Assembly: GCF_964340395.1 (NCBI RefSeq)
Contig: NC_135550.1
Span: forward strand, 20,294,676-20,358,675
DNA: 64,000 bases
Direction of reading: 5' to 3'
Source: Glandiceps talaboti
Lineage: Eukaryota > Hemichordata > Enteropneusta > Spengelidae
Position numbers and translations under genes: made by a program. The notes beneath the pieces were generated by a model. That model saw only the letters and a program-made list of their open reading frames with translations. It did not search any database and had not been told where the DNA came from. Below are positions 11,801 through 24,668 of this stretch, piece by piece; position 1 is the stretch's first letter; each line of letters begins with the position of its first letter.

Positions 11801-13170
11801 TCATGGGACTTAGAAGACATGAATATTCATTAGATGCATGCTGAATATTCATGACTCCTAAGACTCTAGTAAGAGCTTATTTCCTTCAGATAGATCATTC
11901 ATTCAATGCAGAATTGTATCAACATTTACAACTGTGACATTTTAATCCAACACAGGAGATGAATATGACTTGATTATAATTACTGATGTAACATGATTGT
12001 AACATTGGTGACATATTGTATACTAACAATACAGTGTCTGACCTTGTATCATGTGTTTGGTACATTCATAACAGGGTTTCCGGGATACAAATACAGTACT
12101 CAAAGTCAGTCTTCCTGTGTATTTCAATAACGCTGACATAATACCATGTGCAAACTCTTGACTATGATCAGCAGCAAACAGCTTGCCATCAGCATTTAGT
12201 ATGACAACACCAACCTAGCATAAAAGACACATACCGGTAATATTACCTCTGATGCAGTATAACATCAAATGTTGGAATTTACACACATTTTCTCTTCTTT
12301 TGATGAAATATTATAATTTGTTTGTCTTCATGTCAGATTCATTTAAGGCGGTATATTACATATGCTAAAAAACTGCTGTTAATTTCCTGGTTCTGAGGTG
12401 ACATTTTAGCTGAATAATGTGTCTTCACCATATTCACAGTATGGTTGTCATCCATGGATCAATTGATACGGATTAAAATCCGATGTAGTGTACATGGCAC
12501 GATTTCTTTTGGGCTGTTACGTTAACTGTCATGTGTTCTTTGTGAGCACCCATTACATACATCTGACACAATACCATAGGTTTTCTTGAACCAATCTCAT
12601 ACTTACTAGTAGCCAACCTGAATCTGTCTTACAATATAACACTCAACGTTCAAACTTGAAAGAAAGAGAACCGCCAAACAATAACGATAACATCATTGTC
12701 TGCGCTCTGTGCTTGAGCTCTTTTTGAACAGTACTCTGAAGTACTGTATCCGTATGTTTCGGCGCATTACACGTTCTCTTCATTGAGTGAATTCCCTCAG
12801 CACTCTCATGTGGCTTGAGAAAACCTATGATATTGTTTCTGATGTATGTAACGGACACTCACAAAAGAACAAGTGACAGTAAACGTAACAGCCAAAATGA
12901 AATTGCACCGTGTACACTACATCAGATTTTAATCAGATTGATAATGACCATACCAATATCTATGTCTATGTTAATTTAGTTGAATAAAAAACTAAATAAT
13001 ATTTGTACCCGATTAATTTTAAAATTCTGTGGGCTCTCTTTGATTGGGTGTCTTGGAGTTTTGGCTAAGGGAGACATCTGCATCCATAAAGCCATCAGCA
13101 TAGACATATCATTTTTAGACAACCTGCTGTTATACTGTTCCCCTTCATGGTTTGTTTTTGTGCCATCCAT
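8893..13170 (-). CDS. CDADC1: CDADC1, cytidine and dCMP deaminase domain protein
   Basis: Predicted 438 residues in six coding exons (in transcript order): 13009-13170, 12043-12214, 11125-11607, 10397-10589, 9853-10057, 8893-8994; all GT-AG and phase-consistent. The N-terminus LSKNDMSMLMALWMQM matches the family start. Domain 1 (about 55-120) keeps SRKPCYECTKHM (C102, C105) but has no HAE motif, as in the human protein. Domain 2 has GVGAVLLN (278-285), the proton-shuttle motif H328-A-E330 and the zinc cysteines P355-C356-x2-C359, so it should be catalytically competent. The family deaminates cytosine deoxynucleotides; recent work on the vertebrate protein points to dCTP. The acceptor lies one base before the ATG codon (13171), implying an upstream non-coding exon. 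The C-terminus is shorter and more divergent than in vertebrates. Introns hold MITEs. Confidence 0.92.
12440..12955. mobile_element. TIR element, GATTAAAATC family, about 0.5 kb
   Basis: An inverted repeat of about 90 bp bounds this intronic segment. The left end has GATTAAAATCCGATGTAGTG (12471 on) and TTGGGCTGTTACGTTAACTG; the right end read on the other strand has GATTAAAATCTGATGTAGTG and a matching GGCTGTTACGTTTACTG. The 300-bp interior shows nothing I recognise; its short minus frame at 12643-12858 is probably chance. Exact ends and target duplication are unclear. It lies between CDADC1 coding exons 1 and 2. Confidence 0.68.
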
Positions 13171-13179
13171 CCTGTAGAA

Positions 13180-14319
13180 TGTAACGAAAATGATATACCT
13201 GTTTGAAATTGAAAATAGTACTAAAAGCAGAACAACATCTCCAAGAAGGCAAATTTATACTCTGATGTAAAATTCACAAGAAATTTGTCTTGACTTTGAA
13301 GTCATCTTGCAATATTTATTTTTATTACCTTCTTATTGGTTGCTATACAACATTACAATGTTTATGATAAATATGTCACTGTGAAAAGACAATAACACAA
13401 TTTCTACAATTTTCAACTTTTAATTTTAACTCTCTGGATACTTTTTTCATTTTATTTCACTAATTTCTTTTTCATTGAGCTAAAGTAACCTTTAGTACTT
13501 CCTGTTTCAAATAAATTACTTGGCAGATATTTTCTTCATTCTGCAACCCCCTCTTGCACCATGGATATATTACTGTAACTGTCACTAATAAGGACACACT
13601 TAATGAGCCCTTTTTCATACTATTATGAACTCTGTATCAAGATGTTGTGACATCAGTTTTAGTTTATGTCTATCTTGGTTGTTGCTAAGGGTATGGTCAT
13701 GGTTGCTAGGGCCAATTGGGTCTAAATGTTTTAAACAAAATCTGCAGAATAACACTTCTAGAAACATCTCCCCAAATTTTAACTAAAGTTGTTTATCACA
13801 ACTATTAATGTGTTAATTGGGCAAATAGTGTGAGAGTTTGTACTGGGATTGGCAATGCACTATTAAATCAATGCAAAGTTGGTAAGCTCTGATAAGACAG
13901 TGATAACGGTAGAAAATAGGAAAAAAGTCAGAGGACACAATAGTTATGTTGGAAATATTTTAAACTTCATTTGAAATATAAGCTTTGAGTAAAAAAATAT
14001 TATTAGAAGGCCGGAAAATCATCCTGTTCCCTGTGGTATGGCTATGTGCCAGCGAGCTCACTACGCTGTTGGGACAATGCATTGTGGGGATGGGGTCGTT
14101 GAAAGAATATCATTTGCATATCATATGATAATGACCCACCCGAGTATTCGATCAATTGTCTAGTCAGTACAACACTGGGAGTGCCACGTACGTATGCTAC
14201 GGCTTGAACTTTGATGTTTTGATTTCTACACAGTTCACCTATCATTTCGTCAGTGTAACATACTTTACTACTAATAGTACTATGAGGAGAAAGTGTTATT
14301 ATAAGTGATGCAAATTTAC
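13180..14319. other. Probable CDADC1 5' intron
   Basis: AT-rich, no exon recognised. Around 13680-13720 a stretch with GTTGCTAAGG and CATGGTTGCTAGGGCC resembles a dispersed repeat; similar wording occurs at about 31810-31930 in a CCDC60 intron. Confidence 0.4.
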
Positions 14320-14600
14320 CTGTGTACACAGCATCTGTCTTTAATACGTCGACTGCTTCTACGATAATGGCAGTACGCTCACAAAAGACCGTGTCGTGCA
14401 AGACTGTAGTTTGACGTCACAGAACGGCAAGTATAGTCTAGCAGTTTTAAAGTGTACTGTACTGTGCCGCTTTCATCTACTGATGTTAAAGAGTAAATTC
14501 CCACAATGCGTGCAATTCAGCCCACTTCCGCTGTTAAACAAACAAATCGCGAAAGCGGACACGCCCCTATCAGATAGTGACGTTACCTTAGTAACTCCCC
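14320..14600 (-). promoter_or_regulatory. Likely CDADC1 promoter and 5' UTR exon
   Basis: A G+C-richer patch upstream of CDADC1. It holds a full CRE (TGACGTCA, 14412-14419), an ETS-like CACTTCCGC near 14523, and CGCGAAAGCGGACACGCCCC at about 14546-14565. On the minus strand a good splice donor (ACACAG|GTAAAT, exon end 14320) would close a 5' UTR exon that joins the acceptor at 13172. A long open frame here (14042-14401) lacks an upstream ATG and does not join CDADC1 in frame, so I read the patch as promoter plus UTR. Confidence 0.5.
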
Positions 14601-15268
14601 TGCACATCTTATTGTGGTATTGTTGTACAGTATGGAGTTTTAGCACTAGTGATTTTATACATATTTTAATTTGTGTATATGTTGGCCCTAGATAATATAT
14701 TGTTACATTATTTCACGTCAAAAAAAAATATACAATACTCAACTACAGTTTTCTCACTCCTGATCCTGGACCACTGTGAGAATGTTTATTCAAACTGCAG
14801 TATCACATTAAAAAGCAACATACAACGTTATACTTTCGCTGTCCGCATCCAATGTGGACTAAATAAGTTCATCAATCTAATGCCTTCTGCATTCTCCCAT
14901 TACTCTTGGTGTTCAATATTGTTGCATTACTTTTTGTAACTGTCACATATGATTTGTATCTTAAATCTGTATCTGTGTTTGTTATATTTTGCAATTGCAT
15001 GAAAATCCAAATAATGGATGCATTGCCGTTTAAAAAATTAAAAAATGGTTTGGTTTTCTTTAAATTGAGATTAGTTTAAAGCCCCCCACCCCCCACCCCC
15101 ACCACGCTATTTATTTTAAATCAACTCTGAGAGAGAACTTTTCCAGCCTTTCCTACTGGCTCATTTACATTTGGGGTAAGGATAGAGCTCACAACTTATT
15201 TTGATTTCTTAAATACCCATACCCAGCCCTGCACTGCCCTGATGTGGTTATCACATAAAATTATAAAT
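14601..15268. other. Intergenic, nothing recognised
   Basis: AT-rich intergenic sequence with a short C-rich run near 15080-15105. No gene or repeat structure that I can support. Confidence 0.5.
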
Positions 15269-15420
15269 TCATGTTATTGCAATAATCATTTCTGGTAAAC
15301 AGTTCCAAGAGTTTACCACACGTTGACTAAATATCAAAAAAAAAAAATTAAATTTCAAGCTTCGTCCTCTTTCAAGTTGTTTTGGAGATATACTTTGTAA
15401 AGTATGTAAGTATATATATA
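15269..15420 (-). mobile_element. LINE 3' coding-end fragment
   Basis: The minus-strand frame ends SPKQLERGRSLKF followed by FSQRVVNSWNCLPEMIIA, the well-known C-terminal signature of reverse transcriptase ORFs in CR1/L2/Jockey-like non-LTR retrotransposons (RR..FSQRVVN.WN.LP). Only the last 40-50 residues are recognisable. It is a short, old remnant, with the next repeat element starting about 110 bases upstream. Confidence 0.72.
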
Positions 15421-15526
15421 TGTAGTATGACAGTATCAAATTGCTGAAAAACTGTTCAACTTGAATCCTAGCCTGTAATTCCAGATCGCGATGTAGGTAT
15501 CCGTCAGTCATTATAGAAACATCACA

Positions 15527-15718
15527 CATGAAATCAATCTGATTAAACTCTGATGTGGTGAATACCTCTTTCCTTTGTTTTGTGCAGTTTATTTTAAATT
15601 TGTTGTTGCTCACTCCTGGAATATCAAATTTAAATATCGACAATAAACAAATGAAAAAGAAATAAATCAAGAAATTGAACTGTATTCACCACATCAGATT
15701 TTAATCAGATTGACATGA
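15527..15718. mobile_element. Short TIR element, GATTAAAATC family, copy 2
   Basis: Inverted repeat ends of about 38 bp. The left has CAATCTGATTAAACTCTGAT then GTGGTGAATAC; the right read on the other strand has CAATCTGATTAAAATCTGAT then GTGGTGAATAC. CATG is present at both extremes. The end motif matches that of the 12440-12955 element, so this is a shorter relative with an unrelated interior. Confidence 0.65.
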
Positions 15719-18325
15719 AAACATCTGATACAGCCCTGAATTCTTATTACTACCACTGTCCACACATGCAAACCATAGACCAACTGTGGAGGGTCTACAT
15801 GCAAACATGTACATCCCTCATTCTGATTAGGATAACAATTTTGGTGTGAAAATCAGTTGTCTGGTCGGTTTTTAGAAAAAGTTGGCCTCTCTAATCCTTA
15901 CAGTCCCACTGATAAGGTAGCGTTAATGTGAGAACATGGGAGTTGAATAATGGGCCTTTAACATTGGAAAGGGAAAGTGTGCAGAAATAGACAAGGGAAG
16001 GTAAATGTCTGTAAAGGAGATTTGAAATGAACACACAGGAGTGTCCAAGTGAGGAAGCATAAAGAAACAGAGTTGTGTATTATATATACGGTGGTGAATA
16101 CATACTCTTCAACAATTCCATAAAAGGTTGTAAAATACAGTGTTTTTATTTCATACAAAAAGTTGCAAGTATACATGATGGCTTTGTAAGTACCATATTT
16201 TAGAAAATAATTATGCATTGCTGTATTTTGTGATCTTTGAACATGTATTAATTTACAATGAAGTGTACATACGAAATTTTATTATTTGTACAGAAACTTT
16301 GCACCTACAGTTTAACACTCCTTGACTACACTCTCTATCACCTCGTGCAAAAAGTAAACAAAAGTTCCTGTAACCAAGTCCTTCTTTGTCACAAACAGCA
16401 CTTCATCTGCAAATTATTGATTTCAAACTGTGATGTCATATCCTAAATTGTCATTATCTCAACATACAAATGTACCACAATATTTAAAATAAATTACAGT
16501 TTTTACAATTCAAGCTTCAGCAATTTTAAATTCGAAAAATTTAATACATAATTCCTGTTAAAAATTAGCAGATATATGCTATTGATTGCATTGTGACGGG
16601 TAATTCACTGGATTCAGGCAGTAGCTTGTCGTTTGATTTGTGATTGTGTCTACTAATTTATATGGAGTACAGTTGTAATAATTATATGCAGAATATGGAC
16701 ATAGTATTTAGTTCGTATATATCTCATTCATTACTAACTTGATTTGTTGTTTGATAACGGAATCTAAAAGCCTCAATAGATTGACTTAATTCAATCAAAT
16801 GTCAGAATGAAAAAATGTACAAAAATAATGTACTAGTAACAGGTTCTACCTCCATCATGTAACTATGGTAATCTGTAAACAAAATAGTCACTATCCGACC
16901 ATTTAACATGGTGGCATACAAGAGACTGAGAGTATCGCCTTAAATAGAGATTGTGGGAGTGTGGACACATCATGGAATGTCTCCACTGAAGCCAACTAGT
17001 ATGTAAAAGGAGGGAGGCAGAACATATACTAGAATGTCCAAACTGAAAGATTTTAGCAGTTACAAAATATGTTGACTAAACCTTTGAAACAAACATATTT
17101 TTAAAAATCTGTATATACACTATTTATATTTACTTATAATTCAGAGTTAAGATAGTTTGTTCATCTACATAAGAAAGTACATTTCAATCTCTTCTCTAAT
17201 CAAGAGACTTGCATAATTGTATAATGTTGTCAACTTCTAAGGCACTTCAAACCTTTCTTTGGTTTTAATTTGCATAGTATAAATTTGCACAAAGTCATCA
17301 TGATTGGCTATATTTCAGATATATTCAAATCTGTAGCACCAATGGCTATGTAGAACCAAACCAAACAATACTGGTTGGTTGGTTGGTTGGTTGGTTGGTT
17401 GGTAGGTTGGTTGATTGGTAAGTTGTACTGTGTACATGGAAGCTATAAATTGATTTTGATTTCACTGGAAGCCCTACATCAAAGCTAAGTATATTGAATA
17501 GTATTAATATCCCATTTCATGTAAAATGTATTTGATAAATACTTATTCAACTTTCTCTGTATGTATCTTTTCCTACCTTGTTAGAAGTGTTGTATATTTC
17601 AATAATATTGACATTTATGAGTTTATTGAGGATACAGCAAAATTCTTTTGGTCCTGCAAAAGTGAGGTGTTCAAGCATGTACAGTTGTTGTCTTAGCAAC
17701 AATTTGTTTCACTACTTTCTCTTCATTTATTTAAAACTTTCACTTTAAAAAATCTTGTCCAAACAAACACACTACTCCTGGAAGCTATTTGCATATTTAT
17801 TATTTTTGCGACGATCTATCCAACATACAGATCTGAGTATCTGAGTGTACCACTTGTTTCATCTCTGTGAGAACTTTGATGTGACTGTTTCTCTAATGTA
17901 CATCTTTATCATTACTGTCAAAGGAAATTTCATTGGAGTGGTTTGTAGTTTATTGATGAAAAGGGTTTGACATCATCGTCTGTTGAACCAAACAGCACCA
18001 TTGATATCTATTTTTATCAAATATATAAAATTGGTACCTATACATTTGAACTTTGACCTACATTGCACTTTCTATGAAATGTGGGGAATTATATAACAGA
18101 ATGTGCGAGTTTCCAGACATCATTTAATGACTAATATTGCCACATATGCCCTGTTGTTTCAGTTGCATGATGGGTTGGAAGAGCTCACTTCGTGGGTTTG
18201 ACTATCGTTGTAAAGTATACCCTGCATTGGTGGGCAAGCAGCTACTGGTATATCTTTCTACATTTTCGAAATGTCTATAGATTTATACCCAAGTTTTGTA
18301 AATGTTGAGTTGAACTGCACTGTTT
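15719..18325. other. Intergenic / 3' flank of CCDC60
   Basis: Low-complexity AT-rich sequence with a (GGTT)n microsatellite at 17371-17417. A minus-strand AATAAA (17954-17949), about 370 bases past the CCDC60 stop, could serve as its polyadenylation signal. No other gene recognised. Confidence 0.5.
17371..17417. repeat. (GGTT)n microsatellite
   Basis: About eight GGTT units then degraded units (GGTAGGTTGGTTGATTGG). Confidence 0.9.
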
Positions 18326-21300
18326 TCATCTTGGTGGTGCACTCTGTGCCCGTAGTACTTGAGGCATGTGGTGGTGACACCAGTCTTCAAAATCGTCCAC
18401 AGCCATATTGACCACTTTCTCACGAACAAACTGTAAAATACAACACATCCCATAATAAGCATTTGAAAGAGATAAGTTAGTTACACCGAACTTATTGATT
18501 ATGAAAAATGTGCTTCATTTTGATTTTGATATTGAAATCAGTACACATGTACCATCAGAAAATACATCATGTATGTGTGTGTGTGTCAAGTAGACAAATA
18601 ATGCTAAGATGTCAGGCACGTCTGGAGATGTTCACAATTTCAATGATGGAACAGAATTCGACTTACTTCAATGGCTGCGCTAATATCTGGTGAACACAAT
18701 TCCCAACTTCTTAAGCCTGATAAGACATTCAGGAATTTTTGAGGAGTAATTTTTCTACTTTCAAAATTTCCAATATTTTCCAATCTGTCCATAATAGCAG
18801 ATATTTTCCTGTCTTCATGCATAGCTGCAGGTAGGTTAATTTTTAGATCTTGAAACCTTTAACAAAGAAAATAATTTATTTAAAATATTGTAATAAAATG
18901 TTTATTTCATAATTTTGCATTTAAATTTCATTGTTAACAATAATTATCTTACACTACATAAGGAGAGATGTACACTTGCACCATTTTAAATTCATATCAC
19001 ATATGCTAGAGTCAAGTTATCAGAAAGACAACAAATTGCACAGTTTGGCCACTGGGGGCGCTGTTTAGAGGCGCTGTTTGAACCAGACATACAGTAACCT
19101 GCCAACATTGTGAACTACAATCCCTTTCTTGAGTTTGAACAATCTTCACTAGTGTGTCCTCTAAATAAATTTGACATACCGCTGACACACAACAATATCT
19201 TATGACCCTATAAAATTTGGCCTTCCCATATCTTACAGAGTGTTTACTCACAAGAAAACACTATTTTTTTATCATTTTGATTGGCACAACAAAATGTATG
19301 GTCTTTCATTAGAGAGTATTTACAACTGTGGCTCCAATCAATCCTATGTTAAAACTTGAGTTTCAATCTTCACACGTCCTTTTTAATATTGGACAATTAT
19401 TAAACAAAACGATTAACTTATACCAACAATGACATTCCCTCAGACTTTTTTTAGTAACCTACCATTTGACTACTTCCTCATCTTGATTTTTCCTCCTTCT
19501 CTGATCCCCCTTCAACTCGGAATCTTTCTTTTTGCTCCCCTTTACTTCATCTGGATCCTTTGCTGCATTTTTGATTTTTTCCAGTTGGGTACTGATGTGT
19601 TTTTCATTTGTAATATGTTTGAACTTCTCTTCACTTCTCCACAGTCGTTTTCTAAAAAATATTGAAGTTAATATTCTTACATTAACGAGAGCCATACTTT
19701 CATAATTTGTAAGGATAGCAATTTTGCCTCATGCTGGAGGGTCAACACAGAATAAAAAGGTCAACTCATTCTCATGCAAGCCTATAGTATTTATAATGCA
19801 TGTGTAGTGTACTGAGTAGAACTCATGATGGTATCAACAAAGAATTTGAATGATTGATTTTTATGATTTGCCTAGGTGGTAAAATTCACTAATTATTCAC
19901 GTCACAAATAATATCTGAACACAGGACAGAATGGGTAAATAAATTAACAATAGGTAGGTGGGTGGGTGGGTTGGTTGGTAGGTAGGTAGGTAGGTAGGTA
20001 GGTAGATAGATGTTTATTGCATTGCAAGGTGTCCAACCCATGTGCAAAAAAAGACAGAAGACAAAAATATACAATACTAGTTAACAGGATGGTGTTTTAT
20101 ATCTTATATATCTGGGGAGAAATTATTTACAAAGTATTTCATTTTGGGTCTTGAGAGCTTTGAAAATAAATAATAGTAAATAAGTGCATGAAAGATTTAA
20201 AATACAGACAGTCCTGGATGACTTACTTCTCCATAGCTTCCAATGTATCATGAAGTACTAAAGCTTTGTCTTCAGCCACATCACTAAATTTATGCCTCAG
20301 TTCAATTGGTAGATTGCCATATTTCAAACTTGGAAAGTCAGTTTTGTTTTCCCGTCCACCTAAGGGAGCACTGTAGTTGTGGAGATAACAAAACACAAAC
20401 ATGTGATTGTCAAACTGGGTTTTACTTTGCAATTGCGATGACAACACATTCTGGGCTATCTGCTTTTGAAGTTATTGTTGTTACATAAGTTACATACTGT
20501 TTAATTGTTGTTATATGAAGTGACTGATAGCGAACCATGTATGATCTTGATTACCGGTAGGTACTTTAGGTATTGTGAACTGCATTTTCTTTAAACGTGG
20601 TAAGATAAAATATCCTTGGTCAAAAATAAAGTAGAAAAAGTTGCTGACATTTTGGCATCAACTCTTCGTAGCGGCACTTCAATTCTATCAACTATTTCAT
20701 TAGTGTTGAATTACTACATAACATAAAAAAGCTGAGTCAGTTCTAATGTATGATTTAGTCAACAGACACATCAACTCACCTTTGAGCCCGTATTCTACTT
20801 GTTGATGCTACCCATGTTCTTATTGCACGCTCTGTTTTCCTAGGAGGTGTACCTTCTAACTGTTTTTGCTGTATGAATGACAGTTCACATACAGTCAAAT
20901 AACATGCATAGTGAAATTATGACGTTTTACTAAATATATACAGACAGATCCCACCAGAGAAAATCTTATACTTTCCAAAAGGGTCAGAGCACTCCAAAAT
21001 CAAGTTGTTGGCTTTACTGCCTCAACCAAGGTATCAAATAGATGCAACAGGTGTGTTCACTGAGACTTTATCAATTAATGCATCAAATGTATCGATATCT
21101 CTTCACTGGCCAATGATACAGTTTTCAATATCCTTTGTGTATCTAATGAAGATTGAAGTGTACTAGTATGTCTTTCAATTTTGTCTAGGAATCAAATTTT
21201 AGTGTATAACCCTCTAAATTCATGTTACAATATTACTTTGTCAAAAAAGTTCACATTTTGTGGAGTATTTTGTGTCAAAATTGACAATTCATGAATACAT

Positions 21301-24130
21301 GTACTCACTGATAAAGAAGCATTCCTTGTTTTATTTTGGCGTGCTGTCAAGGCCTGTATATCTCTAGTACTTCTTATACTGCTTATTGAGCCAGTTCTTT
21401 GTCTGTAATATCACAATAATATTCAACACACACTGCATTTAATCAATCATGAATTGTATGAGTGTATATTCACCCTCGTTTTCATACAAGATCAATTTTT
21501 TTCTACAAAGTTTAAAATACTATCTTTGTCATGACTCATAATCTAATTTGAGTTTTGAGAAGAAAGGCAGCATCTAAATTTAAGATACGCTTTTTGACAG
21601 TCAAAATGTTTTGATTTATTGTATTATTACATGTGATGTTCATGTGATGTTCAAATGGAGTGTCACACACACTGGCTGAAGATTTTAAAAGTAATATCAA
21701 TAGCTCAAAATCTTTTTCTATAGGTGATGTCCACTGACTCAGGGAAATATCAACCTATGGTAAATATTGTTTCAATCAACCCTCTTGGAAAAGCTTGCTT
21801 TGGTGCTAATCTATAGTCCAAGATTCAAACTGGTTTTTTACTCATTTATTATGTTATTATCACATTGCATTTTGGTTTAGAAGTGGGTTTTTAATCTTGC
21901 ATTTTGACATCTGCAGATTTTACAACCAAAATAATTCATCAAAATAGAAAGTCTAGCTTTCAGCTCATTATGACAGTTTCTTCATTTTATTCATATCTAT
22001 TTTGTAAAATACTAGTAGAAGTCTAATGCTTACCTTCTGGCTGAGAATGATTCTCTTGTTTGTGTGTCATCCATTCTCTCATTTCCAACAACTGATACAC
22101 TATCACGTCTCTGGGTACCTGTAAAAATGACAAACATTTATTGAAAACTCATTTGGAATAACACCATAATACATGAATTATTAATACACTTACTGCATAT
22201 TTACTATAAAATCCACACAAAAGTCAAAATAGTAATTGCTTATATCAGATCAAAAGTGGTAAAATTATGAACATTACTACTTTATGATCATGGTTGACAT
22301 CAGTATTCTACAAAGATGACTCAAATCTGGTATCACAATTATTGGAAGTATGTATATCGTTACTGAGATTTAATGTTTTGTATTTTGATGACAAAATTGC
22401 TGCTAATTCAAGATAGTAGGGTAACTTCACAAAACAAAGTGACATGTGTTATGATCTGTGCCAGCTTTGGTTTGTGCATGGCAAATTAAGAAATGACATT
22501 GCATACTAGATCAACAGATACATTATATGGAACTCAAATGTATGAGTAGAATGGTTATAATTCACAACCTGTTTATATTCCCAATCTTGTCAAGAAAATG
22601 ATACTCCGACACAATCGATGCAAAACACAAATTCTACCAACCTCTTTCATATTCAGTGTCTTCATCAACCCTACTCATAACATCTTCCCTTTCTAGCAAA
22701 TTGTCAGGAGGGATAGGTGTAGAGCTGTGATTACTGGACATGGTTGATGGCGACCTCTGCATTTGAATCAAGCTAGCAAGACCTGCCAGAGAACTCTTCC
22801 TTGGAGTACTGCGTATACTACCAACTGCTGATGCCAGCGTCAGAGTGTTACCAAAAGAACGGCCTATTCTCTTTTGCTGCTGGAAGCAAAAAACACACAG
22901 GATGAAAATTGTTAACTACAAAGGCACATACCAGTAGACAGCAAAATTACGTTAGAATTACAATCATCAAAAGAAGAGAATATACAAGACTTCTTTCTTC
23001 CAACTCTAGTAACTCAAACAACAATAAATAAAAATACACAAGGTTGTTGAGACTTGACTCAGGAGGCAAGAGGCAGGCCACTATTTTATTAAAAAAAAGT
23101 TTTGTAACAAAATCAAAATGTACTGTGGTGAGAGTTCTATAGTCTGCACTCAAAGAAAAGACTATTCTGTAGTAGACATGTTAACTGATTCTAGGCTATT
23201 TGTGTTTTATCCACCAGATGACTTGCATAAAACTGATGTAGAAAAATATGATTAAAGACTTAGTAATTTTGTTTTGTATACTTTGCAATGAACACAGAAT
23301 TTTTAGAGTCAGATTTTGAAAGGAGAAATATGTTGACATAGTTGACAATATTGACTTTACAATTACCCTTTCCATGAAATCTTTCTGCGTAAGGAATCTG
23401 CTCCATCTCTGCTCTGTTTGTTTGTCTCTTTGAACAGTTCTCATTGGTAATTTATTAAATGAATTGTCTTCAAGTTCGCTGCAAAAACAAAACAAGGGAA
23501 ATAACTATCCGATTACTAAAACTCCTGTACATATTTGAAATGTTGTGTTTTGCAGTCTTAAAACTACTAAATGCTTTGATCAAACACAGCAAACATTTTA
23601 TCGTTAATGGAGATCACTTAAAATTGTCGACATTTTCTACATTTAAATAAATTCAATTCAAAGGCAACATCTGTCTGAGTGTTGATCTCAGGTAACCATG
23701 GAGATCCTGCTTGTTGATATCATGTAACCAATGTAACCATGGAAACCCTGCTTGTTATCATTATATCAATGGTTTGGAGGTTTCAGAATTCTTTCCATTA
23801 GTTACGATAGTCTTTTAATTATTTGAGACGACTGACATGTTTTGATATTTTTTACTTAATTTGATCTGTAATTTGCTTAGATCTCAGACAGAGCTGTCTG
23901 TTCTCAGATATCAAGAAATATGGTACATCATTTATTACCAAAAACTTATTCAATACTTTGACAGAGTAACATTGTAGAAATGTGCACTGTCTAATTTACA
24001 TATTTATGAACAAATTATGACTCCTCTCAATTTACCGTTTGTCATTTTTGCTTACTTTGCCTCACTTCATTACTTCACCATATTTTTTGTCTTTTTTATT
24101 TCTTTTAAAAGACAGATTGACAGGCAGATT

Positions 24131-24196
<66 letters not shown>

Positions 24197-24609
24197 AACT
24201 GCAACCTAATGATATTATGACAGATCAACTGCTGATGACACAAACAATTAAAAAAAACCCTTTACATGTAAAATCCAACAATTCCTTCACACAAACACAG
24301 TTGGTGACAAAGATGATCACACACACAATATACATGCATTACTGTATTTCATTACACCTTGCAACACACAACTGCACAGCTTCAAAGAAACTGTATGATG
24401 TTAAGCAATTTTGAACTTTGCAAAGTGAATATGTCGGTTGTCCAATACACCACATATTCACAATACATCATTGCTTAAACTAGGCTTGTTTGAAATTACC
24501 CTTCTTTATTGTCGTTTATTTTTTCTTGTTCAGTTATGTCACTTGTTCCATCATTTTTATTATAATATAGAAGATATCTAAGAAAGGGAGAGAAGAGAAC
24601 TAAGAGAAA

Positions 24610-24668
<59 letters not shown>

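Noticed and set aside
14042-14401. 119-codon minus frame upstream of CDADC1, with a faint Sm2-like YVRGTPSVVL
   Set aside because: The frame opens with TTG after a stop and has no early ATG. It cannot join the CDADC1 exon in frame through a good donor, and known CDADC1 proteins lack such an extension. More likely promoter and 5' UTR.
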